From Paenibacillus aestuarii (GTDB taxonomy: Bacteria; Bacillota; Bacilli; Paenibacillales; NBRC-103111), in NCBI RefSeq assembly GCF_027789125.1, contig NZ_JAQFVF010000089.1, forward strand, positions 1-64,000: 64,000 nt of DNA. The letters run 5' to 3'. Of this stretch, positions 1 to 8,922 are shown piece by piece. The notes beneath the pieces are model-generated. The model worked only from the letters and a program-made list of their open reading frames with translations. It had not been told where the DNA came from and did no database searches. Both the position numbers and the translations under genes were made by a program. Every line of letters begins with the position of its first letter. Within the stretch, counting starts at the first letter, position 1.

Positions 1-240
1 AAGAATTTTCTCGGAGCAATGTATAGGCGGACAGCTGCGCGAAAAGGTAAAAAACGAGCAGCAATAAATGTTGCCCATGCAATGCTGCGAATTGCATTTT
101 ATCTCCTCACTCGTAAAGAAATGTACGTAGATCTTGGTGAAGATTATTTTGACAAACAGAAGCAGCAATCTATTGTAAAGTATGCCGTTCGAAGATTAGA
201 GAACTTAGGCTACTCCGTAACAATTGCCGCTAACTCCTAG
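1..240 (+). CDS. IS110-family transposase, C-terminal part (runs off window start)
   Basis: The reading frame is open from base 1, so only the last 79 residues are seen. The arrangement of a basic stretch, then NVAHAMLRIAFYLLTRKEMY and a final segment around YF-KQKQQ, is typical of the C-terminal end of IS110/IS116/IS902 transposases (DEDD catalysis, site-specific insertion, usually no terminal inverted repeats). The catalytic N-terminal domain lies outside the window, so it cannot be said whether the element is intact. No target duplication or clear terminal repeat is visible after the stop; a weak AGACGC/GCGTCT inverted repeat lies at about 251-281. Confidence 0.75.
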   Translation, partial: KNFLGAMYRRTAARKGKKRAAINVAHAMLRIAFYLLTRKEMYVDLGEDYFDKQKQQSIVKYAVRRLENLGYSVTIAANS

Positions 241-422
241 CTCCATTCCCCAGACGCTTCAAAAAATGATTAAGTGGCGTCTTATTTAGTGCGGCCTTTT
301 TCTGATACTCCGGATTTAATTTTCATGGGAGCTCAATAAGAATTGGTTAATCTCAGCCTTTTACGAAAGATCCCAGGCGAGTTAAAATAACGAATGGATT
401 GGCCTCGACTCTTTTTGAATTT

Positions 423-741
423 TTAGTTGGGGGCGTTTGTTTCCATTTGCCAGTCCCTTAATGGCTTGTAAGTGCCGGTGAGAAAGTCCATTACATAGAT
501 GTCCGTTAAATCGTCTTTAATCAAAAATGTTTGCCATCGGACCTTGTGGTCCGGGTGATCTTCTCTCACATAAACCGAATAGTACTGATGCTTTTCCCAT
601 TAGATAATTCATGATTTGTGCTTCGGAGATCTGTGTAGACTGTCCCGCGCCCCTTTGGGTAATGAGAATAATATCTGTAACCTGATCCCAACTAACTGTA
701 GCTCCTAAATCGTTGCTGATCCCCCGGATTGGGAAATACAT
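423..741 (-). pseudogene. Frameshifted stalk-domain (copper amine oxidase N-terminal-like) remnant
   Basis: The upstream part reads NGSMYFPIRGISNDLGATVSW, which matches the conserved core of the copper amine oxidase N-terminal-like stalk domain (compare NGSSYVPLRVVSEALGADVSW in the gene at 26498-27133). Near 590-600 the coding potential moves to another frame. There it continues about 55 residues (YYSVYVREDHPDHKVRW and on) to a stop at 423. In-frame TAA TAA codons lie just upstream of the stalk motif, so signal peptide and start are also missing. I infer a decayed secreted or envelope protein, truncated at the 5' end and frameshifted in the middle. It sits next to an insertion sequence end, which fits local decay. 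Confidence 0.6.
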
Positions 742-854
742 AGATCCATTATATGATTTTTATTAAATGACATCAAAATCGAATGAAATCCTTTTCCAAA
801 TGGATATTCATAAGATGTGACACAATTATTGAGCAATTATGGCTTCCCCCCCAC

Positions 855-884
855 AAGAACGGACATCACCAGCCGTTCTTTTTG
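855..884 (+). terminator. Hairpin terminator
   Basis: An 8-bp perfect stem AAGAACGG/CCGTTCTT with a 10-nt loop is followed by TTTT. No intact gene on the plus strand ends just before it, so it may be left over from a lost gene. Confidence 0.5.
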
Positions 885-1219
885 TTTCAATTTGAGCTGA
901 GGCAGGATTATTAAAAATGATGAGGAACTTTTAAGATAAGATTGTTTCACTCCGCTAACGGGCAGTTTGCCATCTGCGATGACGTGAAGCAGGGGCTAAA
1001 ATCTTAATTTTCTAAACCATCATTGTAAGCGTATTCAATTTGCGTCAAATGCTCATTTTTCACTAGCGATACAAAGGAGGAATGCCATGTAAGGTGCCAT
1101 TTCTAGGAAGAAGTTTTGTATGGGAAAATGGTGATTTTGGACATGCCTCGCCTCCGTCATTTACTGGTCATTTCTTGTGAATAAGCAGGTCTAAATAGAC
1201 TCGAAAAAATATGTTCTGG

Positions 1220-1247
1220 TTGTTGTCAGATAAATGCGTTGTATACT
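1220..1247 (+). promoter_or_regulatory. Putative sigma-A promoter of the large secreted protein gene
   Basis: TTGTTG (1220-1225) and TATACT (1242-1247) are separated by 16 bp. This lies about 50 bp upstream of the start codon at 1297. Apart from this promoter, 885-1219 holds only a strong AAAGGAGG at 1073-1080 followed by an ATG TAA pair. Confidence 0.45.
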
Positions 1248-1296
1248 CGTTACATCGTTGCAAACCACGGAGAATGTTTTAAGAGGAGGATATTTG

Positions 1297-4200
1297 ATGA
1301 ACTTAAGATTTCTTGCAATTCTAATATCAGTATGTATCTTGTTTACTATGATACCAATCCAGACTTTTGCTTCTCCGCTCGCTGCGTCATATCCCTTGAA
1401 TACGTCAAGTTCGTACATTGTTGCGCTTGGGAATGGCAAGGTTGTATCCAGTGCTGATATAGTAACAAATCCAGGCACTACTGGTGATAAAACTCCTTTA
1501 AATGCTGCTCATGCGCCGATTATATCAAACGCAAACACAGAGCTGTCAAATAATGAACAGTTCAAAATCTATTATAGTACGACTACGACTGCGGGATATA
1601 AAGGTACTTTTCTTATGCAGGCTGTCGGCAGATTTGTTGCAACAAACAGTGCAAAACTAGTAGCTGATGATGGAAGCACTACCGGAATAGATCCAAGGAC
1701 AGCAAAAACCTTAACTGACTATAATGTCGGCGGTTGGGAATCCTTTGATTTCGTACCGCAGGGAGATGGCAGCGTTGCTATTAAAACATTTAATGCAAAA
1801 AAATATGTCAGCTTGCAAGCTGACGGCTCGTTAAAAGCAACAGTTCCTTACACTCAAACCCCAAGCGATAATGAAAAATTCGTTATTGTCACACCGACTG
1901 CCCCTATAAACCCATCCGGTTTAACAGTAACAGCAAAAACAGACGTATCTGTAAACCTTGAGTGGGTTAGACCGACTACGACCACTCCCGGTACACAAAA
2001 TGCGTTTTATACAGGGTTTAATGTATACCGCTCAGAAGACGGAGGAGTGTCATACACTAAATTGAACACTTCCTTAGTAGTCACAACAGACCCTACAACA
2101 GTTACCTCCGATCCTGTCACCACTCAGTATGTTTATACTGACAATAGCATACCTACAGGAGGACACAATTACACATATAAAGTTGTCGCTGTGAACTGGG
2201 CTGGTGAATCAGCTAGTGGACCAACCACCAATGTAGTTAATGTTACTACTCCAAACGGTCCAGTGCCTTCTGCCCCTACCGGCCTTGACATAAACGATAC
2301 CGGCGCAGGCAATCCGATCGTTGTAAGCTGGCAGCCTTCACCAACTGCTATAAGCTATGATGTATATCGTGCTGCAAGCAGATATGGTACATATACAAAA
2401 ATTACAGCTTCACCAATTACATCTACTACTTATACAGACAGTACTTATACGACTCCGCTTTACAGCACCTATTATGAAATAGTCGCAAACAATGCAAATG
2501 GTCCAAGTTTGTATTCTAATCCAATTTCTAAAGAAACGAAGCTTTTCGGTCCAAATGTGTATATATTTAATAACTTAAACGGCTCTGGAGCAGGAGATTC
2601 AAATGCTTCTGTTAATAAAATCAGCAACACAATATTTTCTCAACAAGAATCAAATCAATTTGGCAATGCGAGATATTCATTGTTGTTCAAAAAAAGTACG
2701 GCGACTTACGGAACTAACTTTAACGTAGGTTTTTATACCCATGTTGCTGGTTTAGGTAAACTTCCGACTGATAGCGTTTTGCAACAATTGACTGTAAACG
2801 CAAGATGGCTGACCGGAACTTCAGGCGGCAATAATGCAACTGATAACTTCTGGCGTACGGTTGAAAACCTTACAATCAACAGCAATACAATGTGGGCTGT
2901 TTCACAAGCTGCGCCAATGAGACGATTAAAAATAAACGGCAATCTTACACTTGATGATGCGGGTGGCTGGGCAAGCGGCGGATTTTTAGCAGATAGTTGG
3001 ATAACAGGCTCTGCTGGTTCAGGCGCCCAACAACAATGGTTCAACAGAAACAATCAGCTTACTTCATGGTCAGGAATTAACTGGAACTCTGTACTTGTCG
3101 GTAACAGCGTTACAGGAACAGTTACATCAAATTCCGGCAATCCGAGTAACTTGACCCAAGTGGCACAAGCTCCGGTTGTTAAAGAAAAACCTTTCTTGTA
3201 CTATGATGATGTCTTGAACAATTATGAAGTATTTGTTCCAGGCCTTAGAACAAATGCCTCCGGAACTTCATGGTCATCTACAAGCATGGGTCCTGGATAT
3301 TCGATATCGATCGATAATTTTTATGTAGCACAACCTACTACGGATACTGATGTAACAATTAACGCAGCCCTAGCCTCCGGCAAAAATTTAATACTAACAC
3401 CAGGGATTTATCATGTTTCAAATCCAATAAGCGTCAACAATCCTGACACAGTAGTTTTAGGACTTGGACTCGCAACTATTACGCCGGACAATGGTTCTAA
3501 TGCAATGAACATTGCTGATGTTGACGGTGTTAGCGTTTCTGGAATTATATTTGATGCTGGTCTTGGTAATTCTCCTCAACTGTTGCAAGTTGGTCCAGCA
3601 GGAAGCTCAGCCAGACATACAGCAGATCCTACATTATTAAGTGATTTATTCTTTAGAATAGGCGGTGGTAGTGTTGGTCCAGCAAAAGCTGTAGAAGCTA
3701 TGGAAATAAATAGTAAAGATGCTATAGGAGATCATTTTTGGCTTTGGCGTGCAGATCATGGCACAAAGGTAGGCTGGGCGCTTAACACAGCGAAGAACGG
3801 TCTAGTTGTAAACGGTGACAACTTCACAATGTATGGTCTTTTCTGTGAACATTTTCAAGAATATGAAACATTGTGGAATGGAAACGGTGGTAAATTGTTC
3901 TTCTTCCAAAACGAACTGCCATATGATGTACCTTACCAGTCAAGCTGGATTTCTCCAACAGGTAGCAACGGATATTCCGCATATAAAGTCGCTGATAACG
4001 TTACAACACATGAAGCTTGGGGAATGGGCATCTATGATGTATTTATAAACAATATCGGATATATAACTCTTGATAACGCAGTCGAAGTGCCTAAGGTACC
4101 CGGTGTTAAGATCCATAATATTTGTACAGTAAATCTCGCTAGTGGCGTGGGCGGTGAAATTACTCATATTGTAAACGGCGATGGTCTAAAGGTAGGTATT

Positions 4201-6555
4201 GGTTCAAATTTTAGAGAGTCTTTAGCTGAATATAGCGAAGGACTTCCACTTCCTGTTATTACACCAGCCAGCGGTGGATACCTCTCTGATCAATTAGTAA
4301 CAATAACGGATGCTGATCCGACTTCTGTGATTTATTACAGCTTAAACGGAACTACTCCTACAAGGACTAATGGACCAACAGGACCAACGTATACTGGCAT
4401 TTTATACACAGGTCCATTTACATTGCAGGCATTAGAATCATCTTTATCGGCAACTGACCACTCAATTAATAATATAACTGCTGTCGCTTTTGACAACGAT
4501 AGCTCAGGAATATCACAGCCTGCGACCGCAACTTATGGGTTTAGCATAGCGCTTAATAAACCTGCAACCGCTTCAGCAGTAAATCCAGGCAGTGGAAATA
4601 CTCCGAATTTAGCATTTGATTTATCTAACTCAACACGTTGGGAATCTCCACATGTTACTTCAACAAATGATCCTGAATGGATTGAAGTTGACCTTCAGCA
4701 TACATTCAACCTATCATTTGCAAGAATTCTATGGGAAGCAACTTCAACTTTAGGAAACGCCTTCCAAATTGAGACGTCAATTGATGGTAGTACTTGGACT
4801 CCTATATCGACAGTCACTGGCAATACATCGACTACTTGGACTGATTCTTATCCTACACATCCAACAGCAAGATATGTCAGAATGAACGGAAGTGTAAAAG
4901 GTGGAAACCAATACGGTTGGTCGATGCTCAGCTTCGAGATATATGGAACTCCTACCAATCCGGCTAATGCTATAAGCTCAACCTATGACCCCACTACAGG
5001 GATTCTTACTTTGACCGGTACAGATTTTGTTGGTAATACCGATGTAAGCAAAATCACTTTGAAGGGTACAGACAACGGTACTTACACGCTTACACCCGCA
5101 AGCACAACTAATGCAATTGTCGATCCTTCGGGAAATACAGTTACGATTAAGTTAGGTGCTACTGACATGACAGATGTTAATGCTCTTGCTGGTTTTAATC
5201 TTAACAATACCTACAAAGGCGCAACTTCACTTGCAGCAAATTATTTAGGAGTCAATTTAGGTTCTGCAAGTACAGTTGATTTGTCAATAATTAACAACCC
5301 CACTTATGCGGTGACGTATAACGGAAACGGTAACACGGGAGGCAGCGTACCGACGGACCCCTCCGCATATGTGCAGGGAGCGACTGTGACTGTGTCCGAC
5401 AACACAGGAAGCCTTGTGAAGACGGGTTACACGTTTAGCGGATGGAATACAGCGGCGGACGGGAGAGGAACGGATTATGCGGCCAATGCCACCTTCAGCA
5501 TGGGAAGTGCCAACGTTACACTGTACGCCAAGTGGACGGTGATCACGACTGCAGCGGTCATGCCATCTCAGCCGGACGGTCAGAACGGCTGGTATGCACA
5601 TCCTGTAACCGTCACCCTAAGCACCTCCAACAATGTGATGACCGAGTATAGTCTGAATGGTGGTGCTACATGGCAGGCATATACGTCAGCGGTAACCTTT
5701 AACCAGGACGGTAAATATACACTTAGCTACCATTCGACGGACAATGCTGGCAATACGGAAGCTGTACAGACCACCAATATCAATCTGGATTCGTCCGCGC
5801 CGGTCACGACAGCTGTAGTGTCGCCTTCTGATCCTGACGGACAAAACGGCTGGTATGTTCATCCTGTGACGGTCACCTTAAACGCAGCCGACAATCTTTC
5901 GGGTGTGGCCAAGATGGAGTACAGTCTGGATGGTGGAAAAACGTGGGAAACCTACACGGCGCCATTAACGTATAGTCAGGACAGTAAATATACCATCAGC
6001 TACCGCTCGACGGACAACGCCGGCAATGTAGAAGCGACGAAAACAATTGGCTTCAATTTAGATGCGAATGCCCCGACGATTACAGTAACAGGTCTGGTTT
6101 ACGGCCCATACAGCGATTCCCAGGATATTACACCGACCATTACGCCTTTCGATAACTTGTCAGGAAATGACAGCAGCAAGATGACGGTCACAGTAAGTAC
6201 AAATGGAGTCCAGCAGGCCGTACAGCCAGGAGCAACCATTTCGCTTTATTCGCTTCCTCTCGGTTCACATGCTTTTATCGTATCGGCAAGTGACAAAGCA
6301 GGAAATATGAGCAGTCAAACCCTCTTATTCCAGACTACGACGAGCATCCAATCCATCCAGGCCTTGATCACACGTTTTACGAATATGGGATGGATTGATA
6401 ATTCGGGCATCGCTGCTAGCTTGCAAAGCATACTGAGTTCGAACGATCTGGCCGGTTTCGAAAGTCATGTAAAGGCACAAAGCGGCAAGCATATCTCTAC
6501 ACAAGCCGCAAATTACTTGATTCGTGATGCTCAGTATTTGTTGTCTGGGCAATAA
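1297..6555 (+). CDS. Large secreted multidomain protein (FN3, beta-helix, F5/8C, InlB repeat, OmpL47-like, FIMAH)
   Basis: The start is at 1297 because an AGAGGAGG site lies 8 nt upstream and the protein then begins with a signal peptide (MNLRFLAILISVCILF, cleavage after TFA). Approximate domains in the 1752-residue product: two fibronectin III modules (200-415); a region with right-handed beta-helix character (675-965), probably the catalytic or polysaccharide-binding core; a chitobiase-type beta-sandwich (983-1083); an F5/8 type C/CBM32-like domain (1085-1218, LNKPATAS, YVRMNG); an Ig-like module; an InlB B-repeat (1337-1415, GYTFSGWNT); two OmpL47-like repeats (1418-1590, DGQNGWY, STDNAGN); and a C-terminal FIMAH domain (1681-1752). 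It is likely an extracellular carbohydrate-active or wall-attached protein; the enzyme class is not established. Codon use becomes visibly GC-richer at about nt 5300, exactly at the InlB repeat, suggesting a domain fusion between DNA of different origin. Confidence 0.85.
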   Translation: MNLRFLAILISVCILFTMIPIQTFASPLAASYPLNTSSSYIVALGNGKVVSSADIVTNPGTTGDKTPLNAAHAPIISNANTELSNNEQFKIYYSTTTTAGYKGTFLMQAVGRFVATNSAKLVADDGSTTGIDPRTAKTLTDYNVGGWESFDFVPQGDGSVAIKTFNAKKYVSLQADGSLKATVPYTQTPSDNEKFVIVTPTAPINPSGLTVTAKTDVSVNLEWVRPTTTTPGTQNAFYTGFNVYRSEDGGVSYTKLNTSLVVTTDPTTVTSDPVTTQYVYTDNSIPTGGHNYTYKVVAVNWAGESASGPTTNVVNVTTPNGPVPSAPTGLDINDTGAGNPIVVSWQPSPTAISYDVYRAASRYGTYTKITASPITSTTYTDSTYTTPLYSTYYEIVANNANGPSLYSNPISKETKLFGPNVYIFNNLNGSGAGDSNASVNKISNTIFSQQESNQFGNARYSLLFKKSTATYGTNFNVGFYTHVAGLGKLPTDSVLQQLTVNARWLTGTSGGNNATDNFWRTVENLTINSNTMWAVSQAAPMRRLKINGNLTLDDAGGWASGGFLADSWITGSAGSGAQQQWFNRNNQLTSWSGINWNSVLVGNSVTGTVTSNSGNPSNLTQVAQAPVVKEKPFLYYDDVLNNYEVFVPGLRTNASGTSWSSTSMGPGYSISIDNFYVAQPTTDTDVTINAALASGKNLILTPGIYHVSNPISVNNPDTVVLGLGLATITPDNGSNAMNIADVDGVSVSGIIFDAGLGNSPQLLQVGPAGSSARHTADPTLLSDLFFRIGGGSVGPAKAVEAMEINSKDAIGDHFWLWRADHGTKVGWALNTAKNGLVVNGDNFTMYGLFCEHFQEYETLWNGNGGKLFFFQNELPYDVPYQSSWISPTGSNGYSAYKVADNVTTHEAWGMGIYDVFINNIGYITLDNAVEVPKVPGVKIHNICTVNLASGVGGEITHIVNGDGLKVGIGSNFRESLAEYSEGLPLPVITPASGGYLSDQLVTITDADPTSVIYYSLNGTTPTRTNGPTGPTYTGILYTGPFTLQALESSLSATDHSINNITAVAFDNDSSGISQPATATYGFSIALNKPATASAVNPGSGNTPNLAFDLSNSTRWESPHVTSTNDPEWIEVDLQHTFNLSFARILWEATSTLGNAFQIETSIDGSTWTPISTVTGNTSTTWTDSYPTHPTARYVRMNGSVKGGNQYGWSMLSFEIYGTPTNPANAISSTYDPTTGILTLTGTDFVGNTDVSKITLKGTDNGTYTLTPASTTNAIVDPSGNTVTIKLGATDMTDVNALAGFNLNNTYKGATSLAANYLGVNLGSASTVDLSIINNPTYAVTYNGNGNTGGSVPTDPSAYVQGATVTVSDNTGSLVKTGYTFSGWNTAADGRGTDYAANATFSMGSANVTLYAKWTVITTAAVMPSQPDGQNGWYAHPVTVTLSTSNNVMTEYSLNGGATWQAYTSAVTFNQDGKYTLSYHSTDNAGNTEAVQTTNINLDSSAPVTTAVVSPSDPDGQNGWYVHPVTVTLNAADNLSGVAKMEYSLDGGKTWETYTAPLTYSQDSKYTISYRSTDNAGNVEATKTIGFNLDANAPTITVTGLVYGPYSDSQDITPTITPFDNLSGNDSSKMTVTVSTNGVQQAVQPGATISLYSLPLGSHAFIVSASDKAGNMSSQTLLFQTTTSIQSIQALITRFTNMGWIDNSGIAASLQSILSSNDLAGFESHVKAQSGKHISTQAANYLIRDAQYLLSGQ

Positions 6556-6617
6556 AAAAGAATCTCCTAGAGGTTTCACCTAACGGATAACAATAGTTCA
6601 ATAACCAGCAGAAAACA

Positions 6618-6650
6618 AAGGAGGCCGCTAAATATTAGTGACCTCCTTCT
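6618..6650 (+). terminator. Terminator after the large secreted protein gene
   Basis: A 14-bp stem (6618-6631 with 6635-6648, G-U pairs included), with core AAGGAGG/CCTCCTT, is followed by a pyrimidine-rich tract. It lies about 60 nt after the stop at 6555. Confidence 0.6.
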
Positions 6651-6693
6651 TCTTGCTCCTTACAACCCGATAATTTTAGCGGCGATAGGTGGT

Positions 6694-7020
6694 TCATTTA
6701 AACAGTTCAAATAAGCTTTGTTTCCAAACTGACTGATTTTGAGCAATGTATTCTTCAGCTTCAATCAGCTTAGGAACCAATTCGCCACTTGACATCTTTA
6801 AATAACGCTTTTGAACTTGCGCCAAGTTGCGGTTTGGTTTTAGGTGCTGGTAGGAGAGGGAACCCGTCGTGGGCTTTGCTCGACTTTTTGTAGTCTTCAC
6901 GGTACGAGCAAACTGAAGATAACTTGATCCTTACGGTATGTATGGGTGGTTTGTCCATCCAGTTCTTCATCCCACTCTAAATCACGACAGAGCCGCAGTG
7001 TTGGGTGCCCAAATCATAAA
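6694..7020 (-). pseudogene. Degraded gene remnant, identity unknown
   Basis: Protein-like sequence is split between frames on the minus strand. Around 6920-7000 one frame reads EWDEELDGQTTHTYRKDQ. After a shift near 6905-6915 another frame gives about 70 residues ending SVWKQSLFELFK and a stop at 6694. No start codon with a ribosome binding site is visible and I do not recognise the family. It may be a mobile-element fragment, but that is a guess. Confidence 0.3.
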
Positions 7021-7057
7021 GTGAGGAGCAAGCAGGGTGCCTATTCCTCACTTACTC
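7019..7057 (-). terminator. Probable terminator of the ATP-grasp/alpha-E/transglutaminase operon
   Basis: A 9-bp inverted repeat AAGTGAGGA/TCCTCACTT lies just downstream of the leftward operon that ends at 7071. The U-tract on that strand is short (TTTATG), so efficiency may be modest. Confidence 0.45.
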
Positions 7058-7070
7058 ATTTAAGAGAGGC

Positions 7071-7934
7071 TTACTCAATCAGTTTGACATCGACAATGAC
7101 TTCAAGGTCTTGCCCGCCGGCTCCGCGATAGACCCCTTTGACAGGGACGATATCGTTATAGTCGCGGCCATGACCTAACTTGATATAACGCCAGTTGACC
7201 TCGCAGTTGTTGGTGGGGTCATACCCGAACCAACCGCTGCCTGGGATCAGGCACTCCACCCAAGCATGGGAAGCTTGCGTAAATTCAGCGCTGCCTCCTT
7301 GCAAATCGCCGACAAAATGATACCCGCTCACGTATCTGGCAGGTATCCCCTTATCCCGGCAAACGGCGATCATCAGATGCGAATAGTCCTGACACACGCC
7401 TCGTCTAAGCTTCAACATTTCACCCACTGTGGTCTGTACGGACGTAGCAGAGGGATCATAGGTGAAGTCGCGATGGATCGTTGTATTGATAGTGCTTAGC
7501 AAGTCATACAAAGAAATATGTTGGTCGTTAATGGCATCTGAATAGGCCTTAATTTCGGTAGTGAGTCCTGTATAGCTTGTAGGCAGCAAGTATTCCGCGT
7601 ATTCATTTTGAAAATCATCGCTGAGCCGCAGCGCCTTCTCCTCATAAGGGGAGAGCGCTGCACTCGGGATGTTATCGTTATCGTGCGTCACAACGGTAGA
7701 CTTCATTTTGATCGTGAGCTCGCGGTGGATTTTATTCACGGTGAAGGCATGCACCCGATTATGAAAGTAATCGGAATACGTAAAAAAAGCAGATACAGGT
7801 TCGGTGATCAAACTGTGATGATAGCAGGATTGACGATTGTCGGTCAGCGGTGTTAACCGGACTTCATTGACACTGTCCTGCACCGTATCTGTGTAGGAAT
7901 AACGTGTGATATGCGTAATCTCCAGTTTCTTCAT
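7071..7934 (-). CDS. Transglutaminase-like cysteine peptidase family protein
   Basis: 287 residues, with the start at 7934 where GGAGG lies 7 nt upstream and ATGA overlaps the stop of the upstream alpha-E gene by 4 nt. The N-terminal 80 residues form the bacterial transglutaminase-like N-terminal beta region (ITRYSYTDTVQDSVNEVRL). The papain-like core follows, with catalytic triad candidates C181 (LRRGVCQDYSHL), H223 (ASHAWVE) and D239 (GYDPTNN). There is no signal peptide, so it is cytoplasmic. This family sits with ATP-grasp and alpha-E genes in many bacteria and has been predicted (Iyer and colleagues, amidoligase survey) to act in peptide ligation or cleavage. The substrate is unknown. 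Confidence 0.85.
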   Translation of the reverse strand: MKKLEITHITRYSYTDTVQDSVNEVRLTPLTDNRQSCYHHSLITEPVSAFFTYSDYFHNRVHAFTVNKIHRELTIKMKSTVVTHDNDNIPSAALSPYEEKALRLSDDFQNEYAEYLLPTSYTGLTTEIKAYSDAINDQHISLYDLLSTINTTIHRDFTYDPSATSVQTTVGEMLKLRRGVCQDYSHLMIAVCRDKGIPARYVSGYHFVGDLQGGSAEFTQASHAWVECLIPGSGWFGYDPTNNCEVNWRYIKLGHGRDYNDIVPVKGVYRGAGGQDLEVIVDVKLIE

Positions 7935-8890
7935 GCAATGACCTCCTCCCTGGAGGGAAAAAAGACTTTGGACATCCGAGTGCCCATCAGGTTGCAAGAT
8001 TCACGGAGAGCCTGCAGGGCCATTTCCAGTTTACCGGATAAAATATCTTCCTCATCCATGCAGGCCAGGTTAGCTTTCACTTTCCCAGCCAACTTGGCTA
8101 ATTTGTGTACCGTCATGTTCAAATCGGGATCTTCAAGCTGAATGCTCTTTAGGGAACGTTCCAGCGCTTGAAAAGAGTAGCTGATCGATCTCGGGAAGGC
8201 CTCATGCAGCATCAGGAATTTGATGATGTTGGTCAGGTTCACCGTGTCCGCATACTCTCTGCGGAATGATTCATAGCCGCTGACTGATTTTAGAACAGAG
8301 AGCATAAGCGGGTAAGAGGACATTTCCTCTTTGGCATAGTCCTGGCATAAGGATTGCAGCAAGCGAAGTAAATTCTCCGCACGCTCCAAATACCGTCCTG
8401 CTTCTATGAAATGCCATTCATTTTGGCGCGGCATGACAGAGGTGGCCGCTCCGTGAAACATCGATAAATGGTCACGGACGTATCGGTAAAATAAATGCGG
8501 TGAATCGCTTGTGATATCGCGGACGTCTTTTTCTTTTAGCCACAAATATAGGCCATTCATAATATCCCATAGTTCAGCCGGCATCTTCTCGCGTATATTG
8601 CGCAGATTGGTTCGCGCATGATTGGTGCAGGCGAGCAAAGAGTTCACATTATTTTTATCAAGTGTAATGTATTGAAGGACGTGCTGCTCCGTGCAACTGC
8701 TATATTGCTCGTTAAAAGCAGCTCTGTCGCCGATCGTGTCGATTAACCGGCTCCACATTTGAACGCTGCCGTTCTCACGTTCCTCGCGGATATGATAATA
8801 AACATCAATTAACCTCGCGTGATTCTCCGTTCTTTCTGTGTACCTTCCGATCCAGAATAAAGCTTCCGCTGTTCGTCCCATCATCACCAT
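7931..8890 (-). CDS. Alpha-E domain-containing protein (DUF403)
   Basis: 319 residues, start at 8890 with GGGAGG about 8 nt upstream. The opening MMGRTAEALFWIGRYTERTENHARL is the conserved beginning of alpha-E (DUF403) proteins, and the whole protein is predicted to be helical. Family members have no settled biochemical role. They are nearly always encoded between a circularly permuted ATP-grasp protein and a transglutaminase-like protein, as here, and are thought to be a structural or accessory part of that peptide-modifying system. The gene starts 32 nt after the ATP-grasp stop and overlaps the transglutaminase start by 4 nt, so the three genes are probably co-transcribed and translationally coupled. 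Confidence 0.88.
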   Translation of the reverse strand: MVMMGRTAEALFWIGRYTERTENHARLIDVYYHIREERENGSVQMWSRLIDTIGDRAAFNEQYSSCTEQHVLQYITLDKNNVNSLLACTNHARTNLRNIREKMPAELWDIMNGLYLWLKEKDVRDITSDSPHLFYRYVRDHLSMFHGAATSVMPRQNEWHFIEAGRYLERAENLLRLLQSLCQDYAKEEMSSYPLMLSVLKSVSGYESFRREYADTVNLTNIIKFLMLHEAFPRSISYSFQALERSLKSIQLEDPDLNMTVHKLAKLAGKVKANLACMDEEDILSGKLEMALQALRESCNLMGTRMSKVFFPSREEVIA

Positions 8891-8922
8891 GTTTTCGCTG
8901 CCTCCCGTCTAAATGTGGATTT

